DNA of 64,000 nt from Arabidopsis thaliana (taxonomy: Eukaryota > Streptophyta > Magnoliopsida > Brassicales > Brassicaceae): contig NC_003076.8 in the NCBI RefSeq assembly GCF_000001735.4, positions 21,393,835-21,457,834 on the forward strand, written 5' to 3'. The notes below the pieces were generated by a model. It did no database searches, was not told the DNA's origin, and saw only the letters and a list, made by a program, of their open reading frames with translations. The first letter of the stretch is position 1, and the number at the start of each line of letters is the position of its first letter. Below, in pieces: positions 44,787 to 59,058 of the stretch. A program made the translations under genes and the position numbers.

Positions 44787-44795
44787 CTATTTATA
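44787..44795 (-). promoter_or_regulatory. Probable TATA box of the AAA ATPase gene
   Basis: CTATAAATA on the minus strand, about 260 bp upstream of the ATG, followed by a GA/CT-rich leader. This implies a 5' UTR of about 230 nt if no intron intervenes. Confidence 0.45.
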
Positions 44796-47700
44796 GCGAC
44801 GTTTGGGTTTAGTCTTTTGGTCGTTAAATCCTTTCCCGGGAAAAAGCAACTCATATGGTAACATTTCTTACAAATCCAAATATTTTAAAAAAGAATTACC
44901 AGATTTTTACTTTTTTTATTTAGTTAAGTTTTCTGTCATTTAAAAAATAAAATTCAGTGGAGAAATATAATAACTTTAAAAGAAAAGCTTTCTTTGACTG
45001 GTAACCGGATATTTCGGTTTTCTAATTTTCTCATGTCTAAAACGTTTATTTTTCTCTTTGAAGGTTTCTTCTTTTTGGTCGGTTTTAGTCTTTTAGTAAG
45101 TTTTAGTTTGGTAGGGTTTGACATGACGACCTGCTACTCCCGGTTATCAATTCCTCCAAATCCTTTTCTCAAATTTTGTTTGTTTCTATTGTAATTGAAA
45201 CTACTTAATTATGGACAATAGGTCTAACGTATTTAATATATACGGCTATATAATTGTGTGTGTGGTCCAAGAAATCAAGGATGAGAGAAAATGTAGCCAT
45301 ACTTGTGTGGTAAATTGAAGTCATGCAGTTTATAGCTATATCACACACATTGGGTGATTAAATCTTGTGAAAGACACTCTTTTTTTTTTTTTTTTAACAT
45401 GCAAATGTACCGCAAAACACATGTCTCAAGAAGCGCGAACGATCAAAATCATCTTACAAGTTTATTTACCGTATGAATTGACTGCTTAATTTTACACAAA
45501 ACCATGCCCTATACTAGATGATTTTGACATTTAGTGTTCGAATACATGGATCTCTTCTTTGGACTGTGAAGTCAAATTCTTGGGAAGGATATGAGTATTC
45601 TTGTTGAAAAACGAATCTTTTCTTTGTAGAATCTATCATCTCATGGGCATGTGATTTCGCAGGTAACTTTCCATATTAAATTAGATTCCTTAGTCTCTAA
45701 CGCAAACCGACTCTGTCTTTTTCAAGCATAACTTTACTTTTTGTTATCATCTTATAGACTTATAGTAATTGAAAAGTAAAAGTCATCTTATAGTAATTGA
45801 AAGGTAAAAGTGATCAACCAAACACTTTCTTTTTCAAATAAAACAACCTGCTTACTTGGTTACAATTACAAATGTCTACATAACGGGGAACGCTTCATCA
45901 ATTTATCTTAGTTACAATTCCGTCTTTGATAACTTCAGATTTGCAATGATTTAGTTTGGATTTTCCGACCAATTAAAAACCATTTTGAATCAGTTTAATT
46001 ATTTTGTATAAATTAATTTTTTTTTACTATTCCTTTTAAACTTAGCTATCATTAGTGACCAATAAGCAGCAGTTATGAATATGTAAGAACTATATATCAC
46101 TTTACGTAAAATTTAAAAATTATGTCGTAATATTATCAATAATTATGTTAACCAATTTTTAATATTAATAATTAAATTTGTTCAAAAAATAGTTATTATT
46201 TCATTACTATTATGTTGCAAAGATATATAACTAACTGAACGACAAAATATCACTCCAAAATCATTTTTTTTTGTAATGACAAATTTCACCACATGTAAAA
46301 TTTGGGATGGTTTGCTTGCTAGCTACCTATTAATTGACAAGAAGCAATGTAGTGTATAACTCTTTTGTTAAATTGTATAATGCGTTTTATAAATATATTA
46401 ATAACTTTTACTTTACACTGTTTTAACTACTTTTACTATATAACCTATTAAAATATCAACAATCATTTTTTTGTTAAATTTTCTCATTTGTTTCTAATCG
46501 CACCATCTTCCTTTACTAAAGTATCTTTTACCGCATCACTTAAACTTAATCATCCATCATAGTCACGACTCATTATATAACTATGATGATCGTTTCGTTG
46601 AAAATAGTATCATGCACAGAAATAGAGATGCATATCTATAGAATATTCGTGTGTAGTTGCTTTAGAAGGCAGCACATGGATGGAGATTGAGTTGTAACAA
46701 AAGGCTAATTACGGGTTAATTCCACTTTGCATATTTTTTGTTGTTTCCTTCAAAAACTACTAACAAAATGTATCACTTTACACGCCATCTTCATCTTTTA
46801 GAGGCGGCTTTTCAGTTATAAAAACAATTAAAGAGTCAAATGAAAAAGATATGTAACAATAATTAATATATACTACCATATGCTTAAAACAAATCTTACG
46901 ACAAATTACAGCACTAAGAGCATACAAATGATGCCAAATCATTGCTCTCTAATCACATACGTTTATTATATATACTAAGTTAAATATAATCAACTACTTC
47001 TCAAATAAATATGAGTCTAGTTAACAATATATAATCTGCTTTGTTGATCAATAAATTTGAAATTAAAAATACCACAAAAATGAAAACAAAATATATTGTT
47101 TTTACAACCACAAATTTTTCATGCATGTATGAATGGTATAATCGACTAAAATTAAAAATTTTTTTGAAGTAATGACAAAATATATTCAAACCAGTATACT
47201 TGAAACAACATGTGTGTGCATGTATGTCTCTTGTCTGTTTCTAATGGGATTGAATTACCCAGTTTCTGTGGTTAATGGTATTGAAGGAAAGTGCAAAGTT
47301 GTTTTATAGACAATGATTCACATTTTGCATCACAATTAAGAAGAAAACGTGTATATGTAGTATATAACTGATATTCAAGTTTATCTTACATCATCTTAAA
47401 TCATCCGTACAAAAAATTAGGTATACAGAATTATAGAATATAAGTCTCTTATGCTATCAAAACCTGAATTATAGAAATGTACTTTTAGTTATTTTGGAAG
47501 ACGAAATAAAGTTAATGTTGCATAGGTCAGGAATTTTTCATTTAAATTCGGTGGATATTTAAGAACCATTGATTTTGTCTGTGCTGTATTATATGCTTTA
47601 CACATATATAGTGTAATATAATATTTGTGTGGCCAGTGAGAAAACTAGTCTTGACCTGGATGACAATTGGCATGTTTCTTGATGTTTTAGTCTAATTCAA

Positions 47701-50700
47701 AGTACCAATAAAATAATATCTAACTATCTAAGTGCATACCAAAAAAAAAAAGTATATCTAGGTTTCGGCCTAGTTGCAAAATAAAAATTAAAAATCCAAA
47801 GCAAAAAAAAAGTATGAAGTATTTTTTTTTAAGTTCATGGGAACCAATTAAAGATTAATAAATTTACCAATATATATTATGTAGAGAAAAATATATTAAA
47901 AATCTCCAACTCGATCACACGATTTGGTCCCAAAAAACCAAAAACAAATTACCCATAACTATATTAAATGTTCAACTTTTGAATTGAGTTAGTCGAACTA
48001 GTTCAAACGTTAGCCAAATTTAATAGTGTTAAGTTCGACTAACGTTGGGTATATTCAGCCAAATCTCAATTTGGCCAAAACGAGCAAGTTAAATAGTTGC
48101 ACAACGAGTAACTCTTTCTCGAAGCGCTGGCCTCATGGGTAATATGGTATGTTATTAAACTTTCATCTGTGATTACTACATCAAACTTTGATTTGTAAAA
48201 TTACACACAAAAAAAAACATGTTTCCAAAATACATGCGCTAAGGTTTAAGGAAAGAAAAAGAAATGAAGTGATCGGACATTTAAGATAGTTTTACAAATT
48301 AAACACACCATAAGCCTGCAGTGATTATTACACATCTTAAAAACCAGTTTTTGGTTCGAAAATGGGTACAAGTGGGATACACATTGCATGGTCAATGTGA
48401 TTTATTTCCAATTCATATTAATTTGTCTGTTGTGACAAGTGGATACACACTTTGCTTTCAGTTATGTTAACAATTCATTGGTAAAGTCTTATATGTTACA
48501 TCCTTTTTAATTTTAAAACATGTAAAGTTGGGATTTTGTGTGTGTGTGTGGGGATCTCTAACTTAAAAATAAGATCACATGCCAAAAAGCTGTTGAAAAA
48601 TAAGAACAGAAAAGGTTCAATAAACTATTATCTTTTTCTGCTACTAATTCATATTGGATCTGGTATGGTCTAAGTTTCTTCTAAGAAATAGAGATTTCAC
48701 TAAGACAAAGAATAGTTTCTTGAACAAGTGTAACAACCCTTAAGAATCCTATGAAACAAAATCTTATTATAAAATCTCATGTCTTGCAAAAATATTTAAA
48801 GATTTGGATTTAATACTTCACTTGTTCTCACTAACCTCTAAAAATATCGAATGCATGTATATTCCAAATTGAGTTGCTATTTATTCACTTAATCAAGTAT
48901 AGTTGCATATTCCTAGACGTTGCCTTTATCAAGACATCCCTTTCTAGCGTTTTTGGCATAATTTCCCAAATCAGCATCACATGCTTCTTTTCTGAAACCA
49001 ATTTATTTTAGGGAAAATGTGATCTAAATATGATTTAACTTTAGATGACACGCAATACGACCCAACCTTTCCACTTCGCCACTAAGTCATAGTCTCCCAT
49101 CGGCAAAGCAACTCTTTGATCTTTCTTCCACACATTATATTCCTTGAACAATTTTTTGTGTGTACAATTATCTTTCTTTAGCAAATGCAAAAGTTGAAGT
49201 ATTATAATCAATTCATAATGATTTAAACCAATTTTATGATGGTCTCTAATGGGTTTTTTTTTTTTTATGTTATGGTGTCAAAGAACCATGATACGAGTTC
49301 TTTCTTCTACGATAGCAATCATACCTCAAAAATTAGTTTTGATTAATTTCGGGAATACTCTAGTTATCAAAATGTAAAAGTGGGAAAATTATATGGATTG
49401 CACGAAAAATAGTCTTCATATTAATAGTTATTGACGTCTATAGTCCCACTACAAAATTTTGTTGTTGTATCCACTAAGAAGTTAGGCCATCATCTCCTTT
49501 TTGTGTATATGTCCATATTAAGCCTAATTTTTTTTTTATTGTTAAAGGTTTTCGTCCGTCAAAATCCAAGATTGCCAATATTTTTAAAGAAATCTATGAA
49601 GAGTGTGATCTATCAAAAACTGTTTTACTATACATCCATGAATAAATAATAAACTTATGAAAACTAATTGGTAATGAGAGTCTTATTCAACAACAAAATG
49701 AAGACTGACGCAGTAACGAGAGTGTGGAAGACGAAAGCCAGTTTTATGGACCATCCTGCTTTGGATTCTCCAACCTCTCACCCCTTCTCTGTCACAGACT
49801 CACACATCACGCATCTAACTATAGTTCCCAATTCATTCTTGTCGCATATATATATATAATTTTTGTCAACTAAATAAGTAAATTAGCAGGCATGAACCAA
49901 TTTGGAAATGTGAAACCTACAAATGAGAATTTTTAACCCTAATAGAGGTTGTAATTTTGGCTAATCATGTGTGTGTTTTTTAACTTGAGCGTCGGAGAAT
50001 TTTCGATAATATCTATTCCAAAATTATCCTATCGGTGTTAGGTATGTATGATATGTTTGCTCTTTAGAGGGCTTACTGCTCTATAGTGAGTTCCTAAAAC
50101 TAGCAAAACTTCTATCCTAAGTTGATCAATCTATTCATTCTTAAATATTTGCATGATTCATAAGATTAAGATAAATTAACAAAACCCTTTGATTAACCTA
50201 TTTGGTCTCAATGATTTTTCCTCATACATATACATTTTTGGCATGTCGTCAGTGAATATTGTTCTGAACACGATCAACAATTTTTGTTTATATTTATCAA
50301 GTGATTTTCTAATTTTGAATTTAAAAGTATATACTTCCAAAAATAATGAGTTGTGATGGGACAAAGAAAGAATGAGACGAATACCAAACTACATTTCAAG
50401 GAACAAATACACTTTTTCATAACATTAACCTTTGAATATCATCAAAGGGCCAAACCAGTAAGAACTCACACTTTGAGATCTCATGTCTTTTTTTTTGGAT
50501 ACGTCTTTGTCTTTGTCCAAATCTTAACTCAACATTACCTGGTTTTGGACCTACTATCTTTTAATTGGTTCCTCTTATTTTGTTTTCAGCAGTTTATTTC
50601 TATGTTATGCTTTACAAAAAGTGACAAATATTGGGATCCAATTAAACATTATTAAGATACGAATCTTAGATCTAAGTCACGGAGCGAGAAGAAAACAATA

Positions 50701-51205
50701 ATTCTGTGAAATAACAACAATTGATATTAAATAACTTTGTGAAGATTAATTAACCAAAAATACTTTGTCTCCTACTCTCATGTATTCGGCAACAACTCTG
50801 ATGTTAACATTTGTATCGAAATACCCAGGGACTTCTTATTTCGGCCCACATTTGGAGTCCAGTTGATATGGCCTTCTTAGTTTAGCCTATATCACCAAAA
50901 CCTCTTCATACTTTCATATTTGGCATCAATATTTCGAACTGTCTTCGTGAAAATGGCAATGTGAGAGAACCACGAAAGTTGCATTACCGTGAAGGAAGAA
51001 AAAGAAACTTAAGGCAAAAGATTTAGCCTAAGAATTTTTAATTTTTGGCACAAGACCAAAAACAAAAATGCCACAAAAGAGAGAAGAAGAGAGAGCCTAC
51101 TAAGAGTTTGCTACTAACTATTCTAACCAAAAGGAGGGAAAAACAAAAAAAAACTGTTCACTTCCTCAATAATACCAACAGCTTCTTTGATGCTGCATCC
51201 ACTTT
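44796..51205. other. Long gene-poor region (AAA ATPase / AT-hook gene)
   Basis: About 6.4 kb, strongly AT-rich and without a recognisable gene. Visible items: a tandem duplication at 45748-45811 and an 11 bp inverted repeat GTTAGTCGAAC at 47988-47998 and 48033-48043. Open frames such as 49431-49649 and 50353-50655 begin with non-ATG codons or resemble nothing. The final 100-150 bp are the 3' flank of the AT-hook gene. Confidence 0.5.
45748..45811. repeat. Short imperfect tandem duplication
   Basis: A unit starting CATCTTATAG and ending TAATTGAAAAGTAAAAGT (45748-45783) is followed directly by a copy (45784-45811). The copy lacks 8 bp and has one A-to-G change. Confidence 0.7.
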
Positions 51206-52363
51206 TCAAGAATCATTAGCATCGACTTGTGTTGTTGCCACTGGGAAGCCGCTCTCTGAAGCTGCTGCATTAGAATCTTCTGGTTCTTTTGCGATTTCTT
51301 CTTTTCCTTCAAAAGCATTTGCCAAGAACCCGCTCTTTGATGAAACAGACTGATCAGGATTTGCTTCAGTAGCAATGCCTGATGCACTCATGTTCTTGTT
51401 GCCAAGCTCTAGCTGAAGCTCCTCTGGCACATCTTCAACAGTAGAAGCCGGTTTTTCCTCCATTCCACGAGGTTCAGCATCTGCAGGAGTTTTCTCATCC
51501 TCTGTTCCTGATCGTTTAGTTTGATTCTGAAAGAGTTCAAGGTTCAGTGTAGAGCTGGATCCAGTGGCCTGCGTTCGCGACGTTTCAGGTGCTGAAAAGA
51601 AATCAACCAAAGTAGTAGAACCTTTAGCAATTGAATCTTTAGGTGAAGTAATAGTGACTGTAACTGCTGTCTTACTTGCTGCACAAGCTTCGGATCTCAG
51701 AACAGTATGATCTTCTTTGGGTACGCCATCACTACCAAACTGTGGCATGAGAGAGAGGGTTTGGCCTGCAGGTTCAATGACTTTACCCTCTGCAGAAGAG
51801 CCAGCAACATCTTTCATCAGTGTATCAATAGGATCATTCCTCTCACCCATAGCCACAGAACCAACACCCGCATCCCTCATTGGATGATCATCAGGCAGCG
51901 ATGTGGTGCAAGTAGCAGACTGGTTCTTATCAGCGATCAAGGCATCTGTTTGAGGCTCAGAACCGATGTCATCAGTTTGATTCCCAGCGTTTTTCTTTTC
52001 CTGAAGTGGAGTTTGTTGGTATGAAGAGGGAATTGGGATATCATTTCTTGCATACATCTTAGCTTGGGGAAACAAATCAGTTGCTGGGGTAAGTGGAGTG
52101 ACTTTCTGAGGTAAGAAAACAACGCCTTTCAATTGCTTTTCCGTGTCAGCAACCTTTACATTGAGAAAATAGCCTGCCTCAAAAGAACCTTCAACCACAC
52201 CAGAAACAACTCGACCTATCAGATTCTCATCAACAGGTGGGTTCACTGGTTGCTGAGTCTGGCTTTCGTCTCTGCGAGGACGACCTCTTTTTCGCTTATT
52301 GGTAAGAGATGAGCTCGACCCTTGATTCAGTTGATCCATCTCCATCTTCTCTGGGATATCCAT
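51206..52363 (-). CDS. AT-hook motif protein, plant-specific
   Basis: Single coding exon, 385 residues, starting MDIPEKMEMDQLNQG. One AT-hook, KRKRGRPRR, lies at residues 23-31; its GRP core inserts in the minor groove of AT-rich DNA. A conserved block follows at about 46-112 (ENLIGRVVSGVVEGSFEAGYFLNVKVAD...GVVFLPQKVTPLTP), which I recognise from other plant AT-hook proteins but cannot name as a defined domain. It is not the PPC/DUF296 domain of AHL proteins. The remainder is acidic, Ser/Thr-rich and likely disordered. A nuclear chromatin role is inferred. A 5' UTR intron is likely: a consensus donor CG|GTGAGT lies at 53174-53175, about 800 bp upstream, and no ATG-led exon is visible there. 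By position At5g52890. Confidence 0.85.
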   Translation of the reverse strand: MDIPEKMEMDQLNQGSSSSLTNKRKRGRPRRDESQTQQPVNPPVDENLIGRVVSGVVEGSFEAGYFLNVKVADTEKQLKGVVFLPQKVTPLTPATDLFPQAKMYARNDIPIPSSYQQTPLQEKKNAGNQTDDIGSEPQTDALIADKNQSATCTTSLPDDHPMRDAGVGSVAMGERNDPIDTLMKDVAGSSAEGKVIEPAGQTLSLMPQFGSDGVPKEDHTVLRSEACAASKTAVTVTITSPKDSIAKGSTTLVDFFSAPETSRTQATGSSSTLNLELFQNQTKRSGTEDEKTPADAEPRGMEEKPASTVEDVPEELQLELGNKNMSASGIATEANPDQSVSSKSGFLANAFEGKEEIAKEPEDSNAAASESGFPVATTQVDANDS

Positions 52364-53300
52364 GATCTTTCAACTTTAAAACCTTCTTCTTGATCAACAA
52401 TAGTCGTCTAGCAAAAAAATCAACAAAAAAGTAAATTCTCTTAGTTTCATTAGTGTTCTCATAGTTACCATTATTTAACAGAAAACTACACAAACCCAAA
52501 CTTCAATCATTATCTATCTGAACAAAGCACCTATTCATCAATTTTCAGAACAATCAAACAGAACGACAATTCACATAACAGCAAGCGACGGAAACAAGAT
52601 CACATTATAGCCTACAAAATCGACTATTAGCTTGACACTTCACTAACTTTATCCTCAAAGATAGATGACAATGCAAAACTGTGATTGACTTTTAACATAA
52701 AGAACCAAGTTACCATTTTGTTCAATCATACATATACGTCAGTAAATCCCCAAACAGTAACCTTTAAGGAAATGCAACTTCCTCACAAGACAAATAAAGA
52801 AACTTTAGATTCAACACTTCAAATCACAAACTCTCGTACTTCAGAAAGACAATAAAAATGATTCTAAAATCTTCTATATTCCTCATAAAGCAAGAAAAGA
52901 ATCAATTTTTAGCTCCCCATGAAATCAAATCAAAATAGTTTATGATCAGATGGATTATGTATAAGCCACGGAAACAAGAATCTCAACGATTACAAGATAA
53001 CCAAAGGAAAAAAGGAAACCCTGTAAACACAAAGTATTCGAGAATCTAAACAGAAACAGAACAACGAAGAGATAAAACCTAGATTCCAACAATAACCTAA
53101 AAATTGATTAATCAACCAAGAAAACGAAAAATTTCCCGGCAAAATCAAACTGGGGATATAAAAGAAACACTCACCGATTAGGTTCGCGACGGAGAGAAAT
53201 GTTTGCTTCCAAAAATCGAAGGGTTTTTATATTTTATTTCGGAGGGGAATCACCTTCTCTAACGTTACGGTGAGAGGAATGAGTAGAAATATACGAGCGT
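52364..53300 (-). other. 5' leader of the AT-hook gene, with probable 5' UTR intron
   Basis: CG|GTGAGTG at 53174-53175 fits a 5' splice site, and the sequence upstream (ACCTAATCG preceded by a GC-richer, CT-rich stretch) fits a first non-coding exon. Candidate acceptors lie just before the ATG. The intron would be about 0.8 kb. Confidence 0.45.
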
Positions 53301-56300
53301 AGACGTATTCTGATACGTATTCGTAGATTTCTCCGTTATACGGTTCGTCGCTTCGTCTTCTTCCTCTGTTCTCTTTTCTCTATCTCTCTCGGCGTTTTTG
53401 GTTTTTGGGGAATTGTGTGGAAAATAGTTTATTATTATAATTTGAATTTAAATGGGCTGATTATGGGTTTCCTTATTAAAGCCCAATAAACTCTTATCCA
53501 AATACAATTCGTTTTGTTAAGGCTTTGTGTTGTAAACACAAAAGTGACAAAGAAAGAGCTTAATAGTGAATACATAAGGAATTTTGGAATTGTGAAATGG
53601 AAAAAAATAATGGGGATTATTTTTAAAGAGAATAAGACATCATGTTTTTTTTCTAGATAGTCATGTCTAATTGTGTTCTTTTTAATTTTGAATTTTTACT
53701 ACTGATAAAATATAATATTTGCTTAAGATTATAATTTGGAATCCGATCGACCCTCAAAGTAAGATTAAAACAAAATAAAAATAGTACAAGTTTATAGTGG
53801 TTTATTTTTAATCTGAATATTACATCCAGTGAATTTTTGGATTTTTCTTTAATCAAATTGACTTTTAAATATATATTTTCTCTTTCAACAAATAAAATAA
53901 AAGTTTTTAATGTACACAATACAAGTGATGTCAATTGTCAAATATACATATATACACATAATACAAGTAGAAGCAAACAATTATGTAGTTATATTGTCTC
54001 AACCTTTAGCTCTTATGTTTTTTTTCCTTTCGTTTTTGTTAATATATTGGTGTCACATCCTTATCTATGTTTCGTTGAAGAAATGGTGTAGATGATGCTC
54101 GGATTACAAGAAAAGCCAGGAGAAAATGAGGGAAATTATGTAATTTTGTCATGGAGAATATATGCCAAAACTAATTAATATCTTATCCACATCTCTTTTC
54201 AAACGATTCCCTTGGTCTACATTTTTTTGCACATTAATAATATATTATTATAAACATATATACAAAAATCACGTAAATTTGTGAGAACACATATACATGA
54301 GTTGCTTAATCGAATAATATGACAAGTTAACGAATTGATTCTCGCCCGACAAAAGGCATTAAATTAAGATAATGGTTTCCGTTGGCTTATTTTGTGAATC
54401 TAATCAATCTTTCCGGCCAAATATTTAGTAAATTATGACTTGAAGCAACATAACCCTTACATCATTTTTTTGGAAATTTCATATTTTACAAAATAAGAAA
54501 GAAAAAAAATTGGTCAGCAATTAATTACTTTTTCTAGTACAATGACTTGGTTAATCATGATCTAGCTAGTTCTAGTGTTTCCTTGTCGGGATTTATTGGC
54601 ATATAATTATAACAACACATAGATTTGGTTCCTTCTGAGATTTCAAATTGAGTTTTTGTTGCTGCTCTGTCCAAAGATATGTTAAAGATCTAAGTGATTG
54701 AAGTCTAGAATTCAACATCGGTCAAAATTTATAAGATGTATTCTTGACGACTATAGTATTTATTTCTTGGCTACAAGTTTCTGGATTAGTTCCAATCTAT
54801 AAGATATCCGAGTTAAGAATATCCTACTGTAGTGTTTAATATTTACTGTATATTGTATGGAAAGTTATATACTTAATGATTCGGACGACGTGTGGCTAGT
54901 ATTTTTGAAGTATGGCTAGTGTTATAGATGTTACTTTTTGTCTGATTATTTTGCAAGAAAAAAAAAATGTTGGTTTGAGATATATAATATTAGTTGGTCT
55001 AGTCTGGGACTTGATTAGCTGTGATGTTCCTTCTCGTAATGTACCATACCACGACCAATAACGTCTGCTTCGAAGCTGGTTCAACTCTCTATTATGAAAT
55101 CAAAAGGTTTTACTTCTTCAATCATTTTGTTCTCTTCCATTTCTGTTTTATAATATGAAAGTTAGTAGTGGTGACGTGTAGGAATCATGCATGTTGGCAT
55201 AAGGCCGATAAACAGTACAAGTATACACCAAATACGTTACGTGCAAATATACATCTCTCGGATCGTCCAACTTTGATTTAGACACGAATGCAACTTAAGG
55301 GACAAGTTGGAAGCTAAATCGGTTGAACCATGAGCCAGCCTTTGGAAGAGTCAGACAATTGTTCTGAGTTCGATAAGGACTATATTTGTTTTTGTTCGGA
55401 TCTATGGTACGTTCGAAGAGATAGATAAATGGATTTCACCACGATTTTTTTATTTCAAAAGAGTTGATATAATAACCAATCAAATCTTTAGATTTTATTT
55501 TCTGACCGGTCAAAATGTGATCTAACGCTGTCGACCCAAGTCCAATGTATTCTAAAAATACTAAACTCTCTCCATATCAAATTATTGGTTTCTTCACATT
55601 CATTAGCAACGAGTTATCTCTCTAGATCACAGTTTGATCGTTTATGAATTTTTGTTGTTGTTGTTGTAATTATCTCCTAACTTAGACACATGCAAGACCT
55701 TAATTATCTAAAATTGTATTGTGAATTGTTTCGTATGATTTCATAGTCATTATATTATCTGATTTAAAATTTGTAAAAAGAGTACAACATTGATCTTCCA
55801 CGTAGATAATTCAATTGATTTATTCGTCCTTGTGTATGACTATCTATTGTGAACAGTTGGAAAAGTCGTATTTCTTAAAATCATTTGTGATAATCAAATC
55901 AAGAATCCCATACACACGTAAAGAAAATCCACAAACTTCTTCTCTATATGAACAAATCAAGCGTTGAAATTGACGACGGATACCGAAAACATAAATACAT
56001 GAATCTAGTATATCTCTCTCTCTCAATAGATTATGACAAAAGAAAAATGACCATATAATATGTTCAAGTGTTTTTGGTCCCCCAAGAAGAAGAAGACGAA
56101 GATGAAATAAGAAAGAAGATGAAAAGAAATGAGGATAGGAGATAGGAACAGTGTCACGAGGAATGCTTTGGATCTTCTCGGAACATATCTTGTCTATATG
56201 TCTCCTTGTTTTGTCTCACCAGCACGTGAGATTACAGTTTCTTCCTCTTCGTTTACCCAATTATTTTTCTCTCGTTTTTCAAAGTTTTGTGTGTGTCACA

Positions 56301-59058
56301 CTACACAAGCGGCTTATCCGTATTAAGCTTTGGTTTTGTTGCCTAATTTCTCTATTTGCATTTTGTCGGTTATATTCGGTATAGGGATAAGAGATCCTAG
56401 GTGATGTTTAGAACATCTTGAGTTTGAATTTGTCTCCACTATAGTGTGTGGTTTACATTAACAAGAAAGATATTTTTGTTTCCCCTTCCCCTTATCTTGT
56501 TCACATATAGCTTTAGAATGCCAAATTAGGTTTTCCAACAAATTCTAATGTCTCTAGCTGATTTATGTAAAATAAGCATTGGTCAAATGACTTCAAACAA
56601 AAAAAATGGAAGAAACAAAAGCAAAAACAAATAAAATTAATTATTTTAATTTGAGTCAATTTTTGTTTTAGGTGTTGTCATTTTTTGGTTTTAAAATTTG
56701 CCATTTTTTTCTCGAATGCACTCGTTCTTAATTCCTATATACATATGCTTGATAATTAGTTGAGAACGAATTTATTCAGAAAATTTTGACTTTTTCCTCT
56801 AGCTATTTGGTAACTCCTAGTGATAATTTTCAATTCAGGGATTAGGGTCCTACATGCAGGTAATTCTGGCTTTTTTCTAGCGTTCCACACCAATTATCTC
56901 ACTTTACAAGCCAAATAAATAATAATTGAATGTTTAATATTTTGACTATAGTTTGGTTGTAAGATTTGGATCTAGATGCAATGTAACCAATGAAATTTAT
57001 CTGTGCATGTACCCCCAAAATTTTCTTGAACCTATAAATTTACAGAAGAGGAAAAATGATGCCTAGGCAAATCTTTTTGCCTGTCTTTTTGGGTGAATAT
57101 GTCCTTTGCTACAATAATTTTAAGCATTAGAATATCTTTTTAAGAATATATTTTTTTGGTTTGGAATCCATCTTGTCTCTAATGTTATAGGGTCTATTTA
57201 ATATTTAATTCCTTTATATATAAATGGCAAATCTTCTGCTACAAAGTTGCTGCAAAGATATGGGCAATTTTGTTTTACTAAAAGTGAATTACTTTAAATT
57301 GGTCCTTAGTCTATAACTCTATATATTCGAACTTAATGCACTTTCTTATACATTCCGCTTACATGAAAACCATAGGGTTGTCCCCTTCCGCATTATAGAC
57401 TACATTTATGCAGCTTTAGCTATAATGTGATACAGCGATAGATATATGTATCTACCATATGATCTGTGAAAAAAAAAAAATCTACCATATGATCTTATAA
57501 TGAAAATGAAAATGCAAAAGCAATGTGATTAGTACACCGAATTTCTCGGAGTTTAAGTTAGTGTATGGGTCTTGTATAGGTTAGGCGATTTATTTGCTAA
57601 GTGTGTTTTCTCTTTTGTTGATTTCTTATACACGTTTTTGGTTTGCCAACACGTCTTGAAGCATTTTAATAAAGTGTGTTTGTTGCCAAAAGAAAAAAAG
57701 AACACGGAATTAAGCAATGTGTAATCTTTGATCTTATATAAATCAACATGGATTAATAGACAATAGACATATATTGATAGTTGCCAACCAGAAAAACATA
57801 TATATGATGATGATAGATATATGTCTTGACAGCAAAAATGATACATATCATGTCTCATTTGGTTTCTGTTTTATATTAATGGAAAGTAACTATTAAAACT
57901 TTAGAACTGATAAACCATGGTTGTAGGCGATCAAATTAAGATATAGAATTTAAAGATTTCAAATATTCAAAAGTAAATTACTAGTAAACAGCTCATATGA
58001 TTATTTCAAATATATACAAAGATCAAATGTTCAGTAATGCATTTACGTTTGGATTAATCCGCATTATACGTCTATACGAGACGTAACCGTGATGCACTCC
58101 TGAATTTTGTAATACTTTTTGGATAGACTAAGTTTTGAACCCTAGATCTTAGCGTCAAGATTCTTCATTTTTGTACTTAACCCAATGGTAAAGGATAACT
58201 GCAATTTTTCTAATTAGAAGGATTAAAATTCTATGTCATATATTTCTAAATATTCCCACTTTTTTAATTTATAAATATTATATTATAGATATACACATTT
58301 CTATATCATATGGCATATTTATACATGTGATAGATTGTAGATTGTCGGTATTTTAACTAATCCTACAGAAAATGCTGAAGCTTCAGGACAAACACAATGA
58401 TACAAAACGAAAGAATATGTAGATCACGAAATCCACCTACTTATAATATATTTTGTACCAAAATGCTATATTGATGTGGTGAATCATATTTGGTTTCCTT
58501 CTTTTTAGCTCGATTTAATTATTTGACTGACAATTATGATACAAAAGAGTTCAATCATGCATGATGACATCTCCGTATGATCTCTAAGACAAGAAAAGAC
58601 AAAATATGCACAAAAAGTAAGAATATTCAAACACAATTGGACCAGAAATTAAAAGTAAACATGGGTAGGCACTTATAGTTTTTACCCCATATATAAAAAG
58701 AAACTATTTAACTTACATGATTGGAATATACACATATGGAGAAAAAAAAATAGCCAAGAAAATCTGAAAATATTTTCTTGATTCTGCTTGCAGCCCCATA
58801 TATATTTCTATAAATGTGCCCACTCATGTAAAAAAACAAAAACATTCTTGATCCACATCAGATGACACATTCACATGGATCATTCACATCAATCTCTTTA
58901 ATTCAAGAGAGAGAATCAACAAAAAGACACATCACAAGTTGCTCCCTCTCTTTCTCTCCCACTCCATGTGTAACGTGTTAATGCAATTTGCTTATTCTCT
59001 CAAGCTTAATATTCTCCATCTCTACTTCTAACTGCTCCTCTTCCATGGATTATTCTTC
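53301..59058. other. Gene-poor region between AT-hook gene and MAKR6
   Basis: AT-rich DNA of about 5.8 kb. TGGGCT-type motifs near 53455-53485 probably belong to the AT-hook promoter. A micro-insertion lies at 57450-57495. No gene is recognised. Confidence 0.5.
57450..57495 (+). repeat. Micro-insertion with perfect 16 bp direct repeats
   Basis: ATCTACCATATGATCT at 57450-57465 and 57480-57495 flank 14 bp, GTG followed by eleven A. The duplicated word is of mixed composition, so slippage is an unlikely cause. Confidence 0.65.

Noticed and set aside
49431..50655. Open frames of 60-100 codons in the gap before the AT-hook gene
   Set aside because: Composition is dominated by Phe, Leu, Ile and Lys from AT-rich DNA. 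There are no splice partners and no family resemblance.
58130..58200. Possible SINE (GAACCCTAG and ACCCAATGG words)
   Set aside because: The A-box-like and B-box-like words lie on opposite strands, so no coherent internal promoter exists.
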